A stretch of 64,000 nt of DNA. Source: CAUZIB01 sp963663925 (GTDB lineage: Bacteria > Acidobacteriota > Vicinamibacteria > Vicinamibacterales > UBA8438). This document shows, piece after piece, positions 25,666-35,512 of the stretch; the first letter of the stretch is position 1; every line of letters begins with the position of its first letter. Below the pieces are notes generated by a model that saw nothing but the letters and a program-made list of their open reading frames with translations, was not told where the DNA came from and ran no database searches. Both the position numbers and the translations under genes were made by a program. The DNA lies in assembly GCA_965237405.1 (NCBI GenBank), contig OZ250139.1:4402001-4466000 (forward strand), written 5' to 3'.

Positions 25666-26922
25666 CTATGGGTGAGGTGCGGCTAGTTCCGCGTCGGTCC
25701 GCCTAGCGTACTTTGCGGCAACGTACTCGTCGATGAGCGCGCGGAAGGCATCGGCCAGCTCGTCGTAGTTTCCTCGAAGGCTTGAGACGTGGTGCCCGTC
25801 GATGTAGACGGGACACTGAGGCGCTTCTCCCGTGCCGGGAAGACTTATCCCGATGTTAGCGGCTTTCGACTCACCGGGCCCGTTGACGACGCATCCCATG
25901 ACCGCGACGGTCATCTCTTCGACGCCCTCGTACCGCGTTTTCCACGTGGGCATCTGATTGCGGACGTGATCCTGAATTCGTTCTGTTAGCTCCTGGAAGG
26001 TGCTGCTGGTGGTTCTTCCGCACCCGGGACACGCGGTGACGCTCGGGGTAAAGGCTCGGAGTCCCAATGACTGAAGGAGTTCGCACGCGGCGAGCACCTC
26101 ATCCGTACGGTTACCACCGGGTCGAGGGGTCAGCGAGACCCGTATCGTGTCGCCGATTCCCTCGTGTAGCAGGATGCCCATGGCCGACGCCGACCAGACT
26201 AAACCTTTCGTGCCCATTCCCGCCTCGGTCAAACCCAGATGCAACGGTTGCGTCGTTTCTTCGGCCAACCGGCGGTAGATGTCCACGAGTTGGTCTGGGC
26301 GCGAAACTTTGCAGGAGATGATGATCTGACCGGTCGTAAGCCCGGTCTCGAGCGCGAGCACCGTTGATTCCAGTGCCGAGATCACCATGCAGTCGCTGAT
26401 GATCTCGTTTGCTGATCGGCCGAGTTGACGCTCAGTGTTCTCCTGCATCTTCGCCATCACGAGCTCTTGATTTAACGACCCACCGTTAACACCGATTCTT
26501 ACCGGCCGTCCGTTGTCGCGCGCCACCGCGCAAATCGTGCTGAACTGCTCGTCTCGGCGCCGACCGATCCCGACGTTGCCAGGGTTGATGCGATATTTGT
26601 CGAGCGCTAGAGCGCACGCAGGGTACGTCGTCAGTAGCTGGTGCCCGTTGTAATGAAAATCGCCAATAAGCGGAGCGGTACAGCCCGCATCGAGAAGCCG
26701 CTGCTTGATCTCGGGCACTGCGTGCGCGGCGCTGTCATGATTGACGGTCACGCGAACGAGGTCAGACCCAGCGGCGACCAACTCGAGGCACTGTTGGGCG
26801 GTGCCTGGTGCGTCGGCGGTGTCGGTCATTGTCATCGATTGCACGGCGATCGGTGCTCCTCCGCCAATGCAAACATTACCGACGCGGACCTCGACGGTCC
26901 GAGACGATTGAGTATGTGTCAT
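25666..26922 (-). CDS. ispG: 4-hydroxy-3-methylbut-2-enyl diphosphate synthase (IspG)
   Basis: 418 residues, the compact bacterial type. A [4Fe-4S] enzyme of the MEP pathway, it reduces MEcPP to HMBPP. The cluster cysteines are in CPGCGRTTS and GCVVNGPGES. The TIM-barrel entry AVQSMTMTDTADAPGT and the RINPGNVG strand are typical. It is transcribed leftwards together with the HAD gene. The neighbouring hemL lies 49 nt upstream on the same strand, so a joint transcript is possible. Confidence 0.97.
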   Translation of the reverse strand: MTHTQSSRTVEVRVGNVCIGGGAPIAVQSMTMTDTADAPGTAQQCLELVAAGSDLVRVTVNHDSAAHAVPEIKQRLLDAGCTAPLIGDFHYNGHQLLTTYPACALALDKYRINPGNVGIGRRRDEQFSTICAVARDNGRPVRIGVNGGSLNQELVMAKMQENTERQLGRSANEIISDCMVISALESTVLALETGLTTGQIIISCKVSRPDQLVDIYRRLAEETTQPLHLGLTEAGMGTKGLVWSASAMGILLHEGIGDTIRVSLTPRPGGNRTDEVLAACELLQSLGLRAFTPSVTACPGCGRTTSSTFQELTERIQDHVRNQMPTWKTRYEGVEEMTVAVMGCVVNGPGESKAANIGISLPGTGEAPQCPVYIDGHHVSSLRGNYDELADAFRALIDEYVAAKYARRTDAELAAPHP

Positions 26923-26971
26923 GGGTGGCTAGTAAAGCCTCTCATGGCATCTTACCACTCGCATCATTGCT

Positions 26972-28264
26972 TCAACCCGTAGCTGCGACTTTCCGCATGG
27001 CGCGTTTCGAAGCCGAAACCGTCCGCGATACGTCGCGTTCCGTATGCGCGGCGGAGAGAAACCAGCCCTCGAATTGAGACGGTGGTGGGTAGATACCCTG
27101 ATCGAGCATGCTCCGGAAAAAGATGGCATACGCGCTGGTGTCAGCCGAAGTAGCCGACGGGTAGTTGGTGACAGGTTGGTCGACAAAGAAGGGTGTCAAG
27201 ACCGATCCGACACAGTTGACCTGCAACGGCACCTTTGCCTCCCTTGCAGCTTCTTCCAGACCTTTCGCGAGCTGGACGCCGAGCTGGGCTAGGCGTTGAT
27301 ACAGTCGTGCGGAAAGGTTTTCGAGTGCCCAAACGCCAGCTGTCATCGCGAGTGGGTTTCCCGAAAGGGTTCCGGCTTGATACACGGGTCCAGCGGGTGC
27401 AACTTTGTCCATCAAGTCGGCGCGACCGCCGTACGCACCGACGGGGAGGCCGCCGCCAATGATCTTGCCGAGGCAGGTAAGGTCGGGACTAACCCCGAAA
27501 TGCTGCTGGGCACCGCCCTTGCCGACTCGAAAGCCAGAGATTACCTCGTCGAAGATCAATAAGCTTCCGTGGCGGTCGGCGATCTGACGAAGGCCCCGAA
27601 GGAATCCTGAGGCTGGTGGCACCACGCCCATGTTGCCAGCGATCGGCTCCACGATGATTGCCGCAATGCTCCGACCATGCTTCGCGCAGTGGCTGGTGAC
27701 GGAGTCGAGGTCGTTGTACGTTGCGACGAGCGTGTCAGCGGCCGTGGATTTTGGCACGCCAGGGCTATTTGGAACGCCTAGCGTCATGGCTCCCGAACCG
27801 GCCGCGACGAGAAATGAGTCAGCGTGTCCGTGATAGCAGCCGGCGAACTTGACGACCTTGTCGCGTCCGGTGGCAGCGCGGGCGAGTCGGAGCGCGCTCA
27901 TGGTCGCTTCGGTTCCGGAGTTGACAAACCTGACTTTTTCAATCGAGGGAACAAATCGACAGACGAGGCGGCCAAGCTCGATTTCTGACGCATGTGGCGC
28001 GCCGAAGCTGGTGCCGAGTCGAGCCGTAGCGCTCAGCACACGGGTCAGTTCCTTCGGCGCGTGCCCGTGGATCAACGGTCCCCAGGACATGACGTAGTCG
28101 AGATAAGTGCGCCCATCTTCGTCCTCTAGGCGAGCCCCACGAGCACGCCGGATGAACGGAGGCTGGCCGCCAACGGCGCCAAACGCCCGGACCGGGCTGT
28201 TGACGCCCCCAGGTAGAACCTTTATCGCGCGCTCGAACAGTTTCCGAGATCGGTGAGGTGGCAT
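26972..28264 (-). CDS. hemL: Glutamate-1-semialdehyde 2,1-aminomutase
   Basis: About 430 residues, a PLP class III aminotransferase-fold enzyme. It makes 5-aminolevulinate from glutamate semialdehyde, completing the C5 route begun by HemA. It shows NSPVRAF at the start, the PLP pocket FDEVISGFRVG, and the Schiff-base Lys in LGKIIGGGLPVGAYGG. ATG 28264 (MPPHRSRKLFERA) fits the family; the ATG at 28285 adds seven non-family residues. It is read divergently from the methyltransferase gene, with 27 nt between. Confidence 0.96.
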   Translation of the reverse strand: MPPHRSRKLFERAIKVLPGGVNSPVRAFGAVGGQPPFIRRARGARLEDEDGRTYLDYVMSWGPLIHGHAPKELTRVLSATARLGTSFGAPHASEIELGRLVCRFVPSIEKVRFVNSGTEATMSALRLARAATGRDKVVKFAGCYHGHADSFLVAAGSGAMTLGVPNSPGVPKSTAADTLVATYNDLDSVTSHCAKHGRSIAAIIVEPIAGNMGVVPPASGFLRGLRQIADRHGSLLIFDEVISGFRVGKGGAQQHFGVSPDLTCLGKIIGGGLPVGAYGGRADLMDKVAPAGPVYQAGTLSGNPLAMTAGVWALENLSARLYQRLAQLGVQLAKGLEEAAREAKVPLQVNCVGSVLTPFFVDQPVTNYPSATSADTSAYAIFFRSMLDQGIYPPPSQFEGWFLSAAHTERDVSRTVSASKRAMRKVAATG

Positions 28265-28291
28265 AACGGCCAGGAACGATATCATGACTGC

Positions 28292-29302
28292 GTGTCGGAA
28301 CTATGCGACATCTGCCGCGCGGCCGATCCGTTCGAGCCATGGCTTGAGGTTTCGGTCAGTGGGATCTTCGAGCGCTCGATTCACCGTTGTCGGGTTTGCG
28401 GCTTTCGTCAGATACGTCCCAAGCTGACCCGAGATGAGGTCGGTCGGCTGTATCCCGCCGAGTACTTCGACGCAACGTCGACAATCGGGTACGGCGACTA
28501 CGCGCGGCAGGCACAACGCCGGGCGCGCGAGGCCTACTTCCTGTCCAGGCGTCTTCGGCGCGGCCGAAACACCGCACGCGTGCTCGAGGTCGGGTGCGCA
28601 CTCGGGTTCCTCCTGAGCGCGCTCCGCGACTCAGGGTGCCAGGTGGATGGCGTCGATGCATCGACTTTTGCGGCTTACTACGCGCAAACCCGGTTTGACA
28701 TGCAGGTCGTGTGTGGCACGTTGGAGGACGCTGGGTTCGCCGACTCGACATTCGATCTCGTGATACAAAAGGACCTGCTGGAGCATGTCAGCGATCCCCG
28801 AACCCATCTCGTCGAGACGGCGCGCGTCATGGCATCCGGCGCCGAGCTGTGGCTAATCACTCCAAACGGGGAAGCGAATCTGCGCCCGATCGCTTCGCAG
28901 GACGGTGCGTCCGATGGCGGCGTGCCTCTTCTCGACCAGGGGCACCTGTCCTTCTTCTCGGAGCGTCATCTGAGGGCTTTGTTCACAGAGTGCGGATTCG
29001 AGGTTATGAGCGCTCGCACCATCGGAGTTTGTCGCGGCCTTAAAGCATTAGGCTGGTTGCCGGGACAAAGACGGTTTGCCCGTCGCGTCTCGCGCGGCAG
29101 CACTGAGACCGTCGGTGTGCCCGATCCGACGCGGTACGAATCGCTGGCCCGCCGTATCGATGAGGACACGGCGTTGCGTCATCGGTGGATTCGAGGTTGG
29201 CCACCATATTATCTGTTTCATCGGTTCTGGAAGCGAATTGACGCGTTACCTGCGCAGATAGGCATTGGGTACGATTTTGAGTTTTGGCTACGTCGTCGCT
29301 AA
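28292..29302 (+). CDS. Class I SAM-dependent methyltransferase with an N-terminal zinc ribbon
   Basis: About 336 residues. The first 50 hold two Cys pairs (CDICRA and CRVCGF), a zinc ribbon common in methyltransferases that act on surface sugars or glycolipids. The SAM-binding motif I is VLEVGCALGFLL, followed by VDGVDAS (motif II) and FDLVIQKDLLEHVSDP. The GTG start at 28292 is chosen from family comparison (VSELCDICRAADPF); the longer frame at 28253 overlaps the hemL start region. The substrate is unknown. No polysaccharide operon is around it. Confidence 0.8.
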   Translation: MSELCDICRAADPFEPWLEVSVSGIFERSIHRCRVCGFRQIRPKLTRDEVGRLYPAEYFDATSTIGYGDYARQAQRRAREAYFLSRRLRRGRNTARVLEVGCALGFLLSALRDSGCQVDGVDASTFAAYYAQTRFDMQVVCGTLEDAGFADSTFDLVIQKDLLEHVSDPRTHLVETARVMASGAELWLITPNGEANLRPIASQDGASDGGVPLLDQGHLSFFSERHLRALFTECGFEVMSARTIGVCRGLKALGWLPGQRRFARRVSRGSTETVGVPDPTRYESLARRIDEDTALRHRWIRGWPPYYLFHRFWKRIDALPAQIGIGYDFEFWLRRR

Positions 29303-29373
29303 GCAAAGGGAGCACCCGCGTCGACTCGGTCGAACGGTTGCTTCTTTCGCGCGGCGGGTGCAAGAATGCAGGG

Positions 29374-29820
29374 ATGAGGTGCTTACGACCAGCCCGTTTG
29401 GCCATCCACGGCTTAACTGCCGTAGCTGTCGTTGAAGGGCTGGTTGTCACCAGCCTCGTCGCGATTGGTGCCCAGGGGGCATCGCTGAGTGATGGTGTGT
29501 ATTCTGACCGCCAAGCGAGCCGAGGTGGACGGGTGTATCGACAGGCGTGCGTCAGCTGTCATGCCTTAAACCTCGAAGGTGGAGAAATGGGACCGGGCTT
29601 GCTCGGCAAGCCGTTCCTGGGACCTTGGAATGGTGAGAGCCTCGGCGAGCTGATGGCCCTGGTGCAGGAGACAATGCCGCAAAACAATCCCGGGGGGCTC
29701 AGGGATCAGGACTATGTTGACGTGCTTGCCTACCTGCTGAAGGCTAACGAGTATCCTGCCGGTGACGCCGATTTTACCGCCGAATCTCTCAAGGATATTG
29801 TCATTGAGTCTCCGGAGTAG
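29374..29820 (+). CDS. Small secreted c-type cytochrome
   Basis: About 148 residues. The hydrophobic signal (about residues 8-33, ending AIGAQG) is followed by one c-type heme site CVSCH (59-63) and a Met candidate for the sixth ligand in ETMPQNNPGG. This is the mono-heme cytochrome_CBB3-like pattern (QACVSCHALNLEGGEMGPGLLG). ATG 29374 is chosen because it gives the signal peptide directly; the frame from 29284 adds residues overlapping the methyltransferase end. It should act as a periplasmic electron carrier. The CcsA-like protein at 34658 would help assemble it. The gene ends 3 nt before convergent hemB. Confidence 0.88.
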   Translation: MRCLRPARLAIHGLTAVAVVEGLVVTSLVAIGAQGASLSDGVYSDRQASRGGRVYRQACVSCHALNLEGGEMGPGLLGKPFLGPWNGESLGELMALVQETMPQNNPGGLRDQDYVDVLAYLLKANEYPAGDADFTAESLKDIVIESPE

Positions 29821-29823
29821 TGG

Positions 29824-30798
29824 TCAACCAATCAGGCGTGCCGCTTCGCGCGCGTAGTAGGTGATGATCACGTCGGCGCCGGCTCGGCGGATGGCTGTAA
29901 GGCTTTCGAGCATGGCGCGCTGCTCATCGAGCCAGCCATTCTTGGCCGCGGCCTTGAGCATCGAGTACTCGCCGCTGACGTGATACGCGGCCGTCGGGCA
30001 ACCGAACTCGTCTTTCACACGAGCAATGACATCGAGGTAGTGCAGCGCTGGCTTGATCATGATCATGTCCGCGCCTTCTTCAAGGTCGAGTGCCACCTCC
30101 CGCAGCGCCTCGCGCACGTTTGCCGGATCCATTTGGTGAGTTCGCCGGTCGCCGAACTCAGGTGCTGAGTCCGCGGCATCCCGGAATGGTCCATAGAACG
30201 CCGAACAGTACTTCGCGGCGTATGAAAGGATGATGGTCGCTTCGTGCCCCGCATTGTCTAGGGCCTCACGGATGGCGCCGATACGGCCGTCCATCATGTC
30301 CGAGGGTGCGACGATGTCGGCTCCAGCCTGTGCGTGGGACACGGCGGTGCGCGCCAGGAGCTCCACCGTCGGGTCGTTGGCGATATCGGAGTCTTTGACG
30401 ATGCCGCAATGGCCGTGCGAAGTGTATTCGCACAGACACACATCCGTAGCGACCAGGAGCTGAGATGTTCCATTCTTAATAGCGCGAACAGCAGATTGGA
30501 CGGGGGCATCGGGATTCCATGCTTCCGAGCCCGTCTCATCTTTGTGTTCGGGTAACCCGAAGAGCAGCACGGCGCGGATCCCATCCTGTGCGACGCCGTC
30601 CGCTTCTCTTGCTGCTTCGTCGATCGATAGCTGAAACACTCCTGGCATCGAGGCTATCGGTCGACGGACGCCTTCCCCGGGGCATACGAAGATGGGGTAC
30701 ATCAGCGATTGGGGACTCAGTCTTGTTTCCCGGACCAGATCTCGGATGGTTGGCGACCCTCGAAGACGACGGGGTCGGTGGATCAAATTTAGAGTCAT
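29824..30798 (-). CDS. hemB: Porphobilinogen synthase (5-aminolevulinate dehydratase)
   Basis: 324 residues. It condenses two aminolevulinates to porphobilinogen. The catalytic lysines lie in SYAAKYCSAFYGPFR and MIKPALHYLD. The zinc-binding cysteine loop DVCLCEYTSHGHCG is present, so this is the Zn-dependent form. It is the last gene of the leftward hem operon. The start overlaps the stop of cobA/hemD (ATGA). Confidence 0.98.
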   Translation of the reverse strand: MTLNLIHRPRRLRGSPTIRDLVRETRLSPQSLMYPIFVCPGEGVRRPIASMPGVFQLSIDEAAREADGVAQDGIRAVLLFGLPEHKDETGSEAWNPDAPVQSAVRAIKNGTSQLLVATDVCLCEYTSHGHCGIVKDSDIANDPTVELLARTAVSHAQAGADIVAPSDMMDGRIGAIREALDNAGHEATIILSYAAKYCSAFYGPFRDAADSAPEFGDRRTHQMDPANVREALREVALDLEEGADMIMIKPALHYLDVIARVKDEFGCPTAAYHVSGEYSMLKAAAKNGWLDEQRAMLESLTAIRRAGADVIITYYAREAARLIG

Positions 30799-32351
30799 CG
30801 TGTCTCGTTCTTGGGATTGTTCTCAGTTGCGAAGTGGGTGGCGATCGCCTCGACCATGGCCGAGGTCGTAGAGGTTGACGGCATGATAGCTGTTGCGATC
30901 CCCAATTCGTGGGCCGCCTTGGCGGTGACCGGACCGATGACGGCAACCACTGTCGTGCTCAGGAGGTCCACCGCTGGTTCTACGCCCAGTATCTTGACGA
31001 GATTTTTCACGGCCGAGGCGCTGGTGAACGTGACGACGTCGATCTCCTGCTCGAGGAGCATTTTATAGACGTTGGGGTTACTATTCTTGTCGTCGCCGGC
31101 AAGCACTGTGCGGTAGGCGATCACGTCCCACACCTTGGCTCCGGCCTCCCGCAACTCATCGGGAAGAATCTGTCGTGCGAGGTTTGCTTGTGGCAGGAGA
31201 ATTCGCCGATCCGCGAGGTCTTCAACTTGTCGCATTGCCTCCACAACGCCTTCAGCACGATGCTCCTTTGGGACCAGATCGACCTGAAGGCCGAAGCTGG
31301 CGATCCGTTCTGTCGTTGCCGGGCCAACCGCGCACAATCGTACGCCCTTCAACTCGCGCACGTCTCGTGACCCTCGATTGAGCCTACGCATGAAATAATC
31401 GACGCCATTAACCGACGTAAAGACCACCCAGTCAAATGTCGCGACCAGGTTGCACGCCTCATCGAGCGGTCCGTAGTCCTCGGGTGGCACGATGCGTATG
31501 GTGGGGGCCTCGATCGCATCGGCGCCAAGACCCAGCAGGCGTTCCACGAGGTCGGCTGCTTGGTCTTCCGGACGGGTGACGAGAATTCGCTTACCGAACA
31601 GCGGCCGTCGGTCGAACCATCGGAGGTAATCCCGGAACCCTACGACGGGTCCAACAACGAGAACTCCGGGGTCACGGCGTTGTGCGTCGTGCACAACAGT
31701 CTGAATTTCCTTCAGTGTGCCATGAAGGGTCCGCTGTGTGGGAAGCGTGCCACGAATGATCAAGGCGGCTGGTTCGTCGGGCGACCGACCGTGTGATAGC
31801 AACTCATCGATGATCAGTTCGAGCTGGGCGCCGCCAGCGTAGCTCACTACCGTGCACGCCAGTGGCGCGATTCGCTTCCAATCGACGTTAGGTGGAGCAT
31901 TCGTCTCGGCTCCATGCCCGCGGATGATCATGATGGCGTCACCCGCCTCGAGATACGTGAGCGGAACACCCGCGTAGCATGGACTGCCGATCGTCGGAGG
32001 AACACCGGGCACAACCTCGAATGGCACTCCATGCTGGTGTAGAAAAAGAGCCTCTTTACCGCCGCTATCGAAGATGAACGGATCACCAAACTTTAGCCGC
32101 GCCACGATCTTGCCTTCTTGAGCCTTGTCGGTCAGCAGGATACTTATTGCGTCTTGTTCAAGCGGCCGAAATGCTACCGCCCCGACATCGATGAGCTCTG
32201 CGTCCGACCGGACCGATCGTAGTAGGCGCTGGTCGACAAGCCCGTCGTACACAACGACATCCGCCGAACTCAGATACGTCTGTCCACGAACGCTAATGAG
32301 TGACGGATCTCCAGGACCGGCTCCGATCAAGTAAACGCAAGCCGACATCAT
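30795..32351 (-). CDS. cobA-hemD: Fused uroporphyrinogen-III C-methyltransferase / uroporphyrinogen-III synthase
   Basis: 518 residues, two enzymes in one chain. Residues 1 to about 250 are the SUMT/CobA methylase (VYLIGAGPGDPSLISVRG, VARLKFGDPFIF, EVVPGVPPTIG, GPVVGFRD). It makes precorrin-2 for siroheme, heme d1 or cobalamin. Residues about 255-518 are the HemD synthase (RILVTRPEDQAADL, VVFTSVNGVDYFM, AYRTV, VTFTSASAVKNL, VVAVIGPVTAKAA). So one peptide forms uroporphyrinogen III and can methylate it at the branch point. Such fusions occur in several phyla. It lies between hemC and hemB with ATGA overlaps on both sides. Confidence 0.95.
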   Translation of the reverse strand: MMSACVYLIGAGPGDPSLISVRGQTYLSSADVVVYDGLVDQRLLRSVRSDAELIDVGAVAFRPLEQDAISILLTDKAQEGKIVARLKFGDPFIFDSGGKEALFLHQHGVPFEVVPGVPPTIGSPCYAGVPLTYLEAGDAIMIIRGHGAETNAPPNVDWKRIAPLACTVVSYAGGAQLELIIDELLSHGRSPDEPAALIIRGTLPTQRTLHGTLKEIQTVVHDAQRRDPGVLVVGPVVGFRDYLRWFDRRPLFGKRILVTRPEDQAADLVERLLGLGADAIEAPTIRIVPPEDYGPLDEACNLVATFDWVVFTSVNGVDYFMRRLNRGSRDVRELKGVRLCAVGPATTERIASFGLQVDLVPKEHRAEGVVEAMRQVEDLADRRILLPQANLARQILPDELREAGAKVWDVIAYRTVLAGDDKNSNPNVYKMLLEQEIDVVTFTSASAVKNLVKILGVEPAVDLLSTTVVAVIGPVTAKAAHELGIATAIMPSTSTTSAMVEAIATHFATENNPKNETR

Positions 32352-33313
32352 GACTTCTGTCCGGCGCGGGCTTCCGCAATGATCTCCGCTGCGCCATCGC
32401 GTAGCAGGACCCGTCCAACCTCTTCACCCAGTTCCGCCCCCCGAGTATGGTCGCCCCGCTGCTGCTGCTGGATCGCGTGTGAGCCGTCCAGCGTCGCGAC
32501 CACAGCCGTCAGAGTGAGCACGTTCTCGTCTAAAGTCGAAACGGCGCCGATCGGAACGTGACAGTCGCCGCCGAGCACCGCAAGCAGCGCTCGTTCGGCA
32601 TCGAGTGCCGTCATCGCGTCGGCATCGCTGATGGCGGATGCAACGCGGTGGGTCGCGTGATCATCGAGCCGCGCCACGACAGCGACGATCCCCTGACCTG
32701 GGGCGGGAACGCACTCCTCGAACGATAGATGCACGGCAATGCGATCCGCGAGCCCCAAGCGTAGGACGCCTGCCGCGGCTAGCACCAACAGGTCGCACTC
32801 ACCGGCGTCGAGCTTACGCACCCTCGTGCCAACGTTTCCCCGAATTGTCGAGAACGTCGCGCTAGAGAACTGTCGGCGGAGTTGGGCGACCCGCCGAACG
32901 CTCGCGGTGCCAACCTTCGGGTTGGGTCCAAGCGATGCTACGAGCGCGCCGGTATTGCGCGGGCGGTGTTCGGCGGGCTGCTCAGGTTCCCTCGCGATGA
33001 GCACGTCTCGAGGATCTTCCCGGGGCAACGTGGCGCAGACGTGGAGTCCGGGTAGCAGGTCGGATGGCAAGTCCTTAGCGCTATGAACCGCGATGTCGAT
33101 TTCACCACTGAGGAGAGCGTTATCGATTTCCTTAACGAAAACTGTTTTGCCGCCGACGTCAGCAAGAACCGCCTGGGTGAGTCGATCGCCGGTGGTGGTG
33201 ATCTCGACGATATCGCATGCCGGTCCACCGGCTCTCGTGATTGCCGACTCAACCGCATGCGCCTGCCAGATGGCCAGGGGGCTACCCCGTGTGCCGATCC
33301 GGAGGTTTCTCAC
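32348..33313 (-). CDS. hemC: Hydroxymethylbilane synthase (porphobilinogen deaminase)
   Basis: 321 residues. It links four porphobilinogens into hydroxymethylbilane. Seen are RIGTRGSPLAIWQA, the catalytic Asp region VHSAKDLPSDLLPG and TIRGNVGTRVRKL. The cofactor-carrying Cys is in LGGDCHVPIGA, where many relatives read GGCQVPIG, so the Cys is kept. The start overlaps the hemA stop and the end overlaps the next start. It is slightly longer than average because of an insert near REPEQPAEHRPRN. Confidence 0.97.
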   Translation of the reverse strand: MRNLRIGTRGSPLAIWQAHAVESAITRAGGPACDIVEITTTGDRLTQAVLADVGGKTVFVKEIDNALLSGEIDIAVHSAKDLPSDLLPGLHVCATLPREDPRDVLIAREPEQPAEHRPRNTGALVASLGPNPKVGTASVRRVAQLRRQFSSATFSTIRGNVGTRVRKLDAGECDLLVLAAAGVLRLGLADRIAVHLSFEECVPAPGQGIVAVVARLDDHATHRVASAISDADAMTALDAERALLAVLGGDCHVPIGAVSTLDENVLTLTAVVATLDGSHAIQQQQRGDHTRGAELGEEVGRVLLRDGAAEIIAEARAGQKS

Positions 33314-34647
33314 CGGTTTCTCGAGGTCTTCGGCACGTCCGATACCGAGAGATTCGTGTCACCAGACGTGAACTCGTCAGACTCGTCAGAAAGCTCAAAA
33401 AGCCGGTTGAGAGCGTCCGCATAGGCAGCTACAGTTTCTTGATCGGCGGTGGCCTTCAGCTGCTCGGTTGGTGTCGATAAGAGCTTCTCAACGAGAAGTC
33501 TGGTGACCTCATCGACGCGCGCGCGTGCCGCCGGCGGGAGCGGCGCAAGCTTCGGTTCGAGCCTGGCTAGCTCTGACCGACGGATTGCTTCGAAGCGACG
33601 CCTCAGGGCTACCACCGTCGGGATTGCGGCTCGCGATTGGAACCAGACCATGAAGCGACCGACCTCTTCGTGGACCATGAGTTCGGCTCGATCGATCTGT
33701 GCCTGCCGACGCGCCAGGTTCTCACGCACGATCGTTTTAAGGTCATCGATGTTGTAGAGAAAAACCTGCTCGATTTCTCCGGATGTCGGATCGACAGCGC
33801 GGGGCAGACTGATGTCGATGATGAACAACGGCTTGTTGCGCCGCGGCCGCATCGCGGCGTCGACATGATGCCGTGTCACGATCGGGGTAGCCGATCCAGT
33901 CGCCGTGACGACGACATCAGCCGACGTGAGGTGCGCTGTTATGTCTTCCCATGGGACTGGCTCGCCGTCGATCTTGGCGGCGAGGGTTGCCGCATGGGAT
34001 GGTGTCCGGCTGGTAACCTGAATCTTGGCCACACCCTTCGACTTGAGGTGAGTTGCCGTCAGCTCAGCCATCTCGCCGGACCCGATCAGCAGGGCTTGAA
34101 GCCCCTTGAGATCACCAAAGATTTTCTTCGCTAGCGAGATTGCGGCGTAGCTCACCGAGACCGCACCCTCTCCGAGACCGGTTTCCGACCGCACCCGTTT
34201 GCCGACACCGAACGACCAGTGGAACAGGCGGTTCAGCAAGGCACCGGTATATCCGTGCCGCGATGCGATGGTATAGGCGTCCTTTACCTGTCCGAGGATC
34301 TGGGGCTCGCCCACGACAAGGGAGTCGAGTCCCGCGGCGATCCGGAAGAGGTGACGCGCCGCGTCGCTGTCCTGTCGGTCGTAAAGGTAGGGACCTAGCT
34401 CGGATTCCTGTACGTCGTGATACGAACTCATGAACGCCGCGAGCGCCTGGCGCTGTTGTGGGGGGGTCTCGCACATCGTGTAGATCTCAGAGCGGTTGCA
34501 GGTGGATAGGATGGCGACTTCCACGACTCCGGGAATCTCGCTGAGTACCGCCAGTGCCTCGGGAACCCCACGTCGCGAGAAGTCGATCCGTTCTCGGAGA
34601 TCGACCGGAGCGCTGTGGTGACTGGCACCGAGTAAGAACAGGTTCAC
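33310..34647 (-). CDS. hemA: Glutamyl-tRNA reductase
   Basis: About 445 residues. It reduces glutamyl-tRNA to glutamate-1-semialdehyde with NADPH, the first committed step of the C5 pathway. The catalytic Cys is in LSTCNRSEIY (C50). The motif GLDSLVVGEPQILGQVK and the Rossmann loop LLIGSGEMAELTA are clear. The GTG at 34647 is chosen because GGAG lies about 7 nt before it and the family starts LFLLGASHHSAPV. The long frame at 34695 would read into ccsA. The dimerisation helix and Arg-rich C-terminus are present. Confidence 0.96.
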   Translation of the reverse strand: MNLFLLGASHHSAPVDLRERIDFSRRGVPEALAVLSEIPGVVEVAILSTCNRSEIYTMCETPPQQRQALAAFMSSYHDVQESELGPYLYDRQDSDAARHLFRIAAGLDSLVVGEPQILGQVKDAYTIASRHGYTGALLNRLFHWSFGVGKRVRSETGLGEGAVSVSYAAISLAKKIFGDLKGLQALLIGSGEMAELTATHLKSKGVAKIQVTSRTPSHAATLAAKIDGEPVPWEDITAHLTSADVVVTATGSATPIVTRHHVDAAMRPRRNKPLFIIDISLPRAVDPTSGEIEQVFLYNIDDLKTIVRENLARRQAQIDRAELMVHEEVGRFMVWFQSRAAIPTVVALRRRFEAIRRSELARLEPKLAPLPPAARARVDEVTRLLVEKLLSTPTEQLKATADQETVAAYADALNRLFELSDESDEFTSGDTNLSVSDVPKTSRNR

Positions 34648-34657
34648 GGGCGCTCCA

Positions 34658-35482
34658 CTAGTAGAAGTTGTGACTCTCCGTGACGAAGTATCCAACTGGG
34701 ACGAAGTTCAAGAGTAGGATCGTAAAGCCCACGGTCGACAACACCGCGGCACGTCGGCCGCTCAAGCCGATCGTCCGACGTGCGAAGAACGCGAACGAGT
34801 AGACCATCCAGCACAGCACGACGATGAAGATCTTCGGGTCGAGCAGGGACATGGCTTGAACTCGCGGGTCAGCTGTATTGGGTTGCACCTGAAACAGCCA
34901 GAGCGCACCGACGACGAGCCCAACAGTCAGAAACAGCCAACCCACGGTGACGGCGCGACCGTTCATCAAGTCCAGCACCTGGAGCGAGGGCAGGCGCGCG
35001 TAGAAGAACCCCAGATGCTTGCCCTTGAGTTCCTTAAACAGCAAGACGTAGGTGATTCCGACGACCGAGGCCAGCGCGAAACTGGCATAGGCGAACAGCA
35101 GCGCCAGTACGTGGATGACGAACCATGGGCTGTCGAGCACTGGAGGTCGCTCGGTAACCGTGTTCGTCATGGCCGGAATTACTTGCATGACGGTCATGAG
35201 CGGAACAACGAAAACGCCCATTGCCCTCTCATCGGTCATCATTTCCGTGTAGAGGTACGCCAGTGCGAGGAGGCACACGAACGCTGAAACAGCGTCGGTC
35301 GTGCCGACGAAGGGAATGTGCCCGACTTGCATCGTCTGCATACCGATCACGAACGCGTGGGTCAGCACACCAAGCACAAGGATAACTGTGGCGAGACGCC
35401 CGGCGGATTCGCTTCGTTTGGCGAAGTGAATCGTATAAGCACCACTGGCGATGACGTAAAGCGCGAAAGGTAGAAGGTTCAT
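34658..35482 (-). CDS. CcsA/HemX-like cytochrome c assembly membrane protein
   Basis: 274 residues with eight or so membrane helices. The CcsA/ResC-type core is seen as SPWFVIHVLALLFAYASFALA, with several conserved His in and beside helices (for example THAFVIGMQ, VIHVLA). Two roles are known for relatives: heme delivery in system II cytochrome c maturation, or HemX, which lowers HemA levels. Its position directly ahead of hemA is the usual HemX place, but the sequence alone does not choose. No ResB partner is adjacent. Confidence 0.85.
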   Translation of the reverse strand: MNLLPFALYVIASGAYTIHFAKRSESAGRLATVILVLGVLTHAFVIGMQTMQVGHIPFVGTTDAVSAFVCLLALAYLYTEMMTDERAMGVFVVPLMTVMQVIPAMTNTVTERPPVLDSPWFVIHVLALLFAYASFALASVVGITYVLLFKELKGKHLGFFYARLPSLQVLDLMNGRAVTVGWLFLTVGLVVGALWLFQVQPNTADPRVQAMSLLDPKIFIVVLCWMVYSFAFFARRTIGLSGRRAAVLSTVGFTILLLNFVPVGYFVTESHNFY

Positions 35483-35512
35483 AGCTGTACCGCAGCTCGC
35501 ATGGAACTGAGT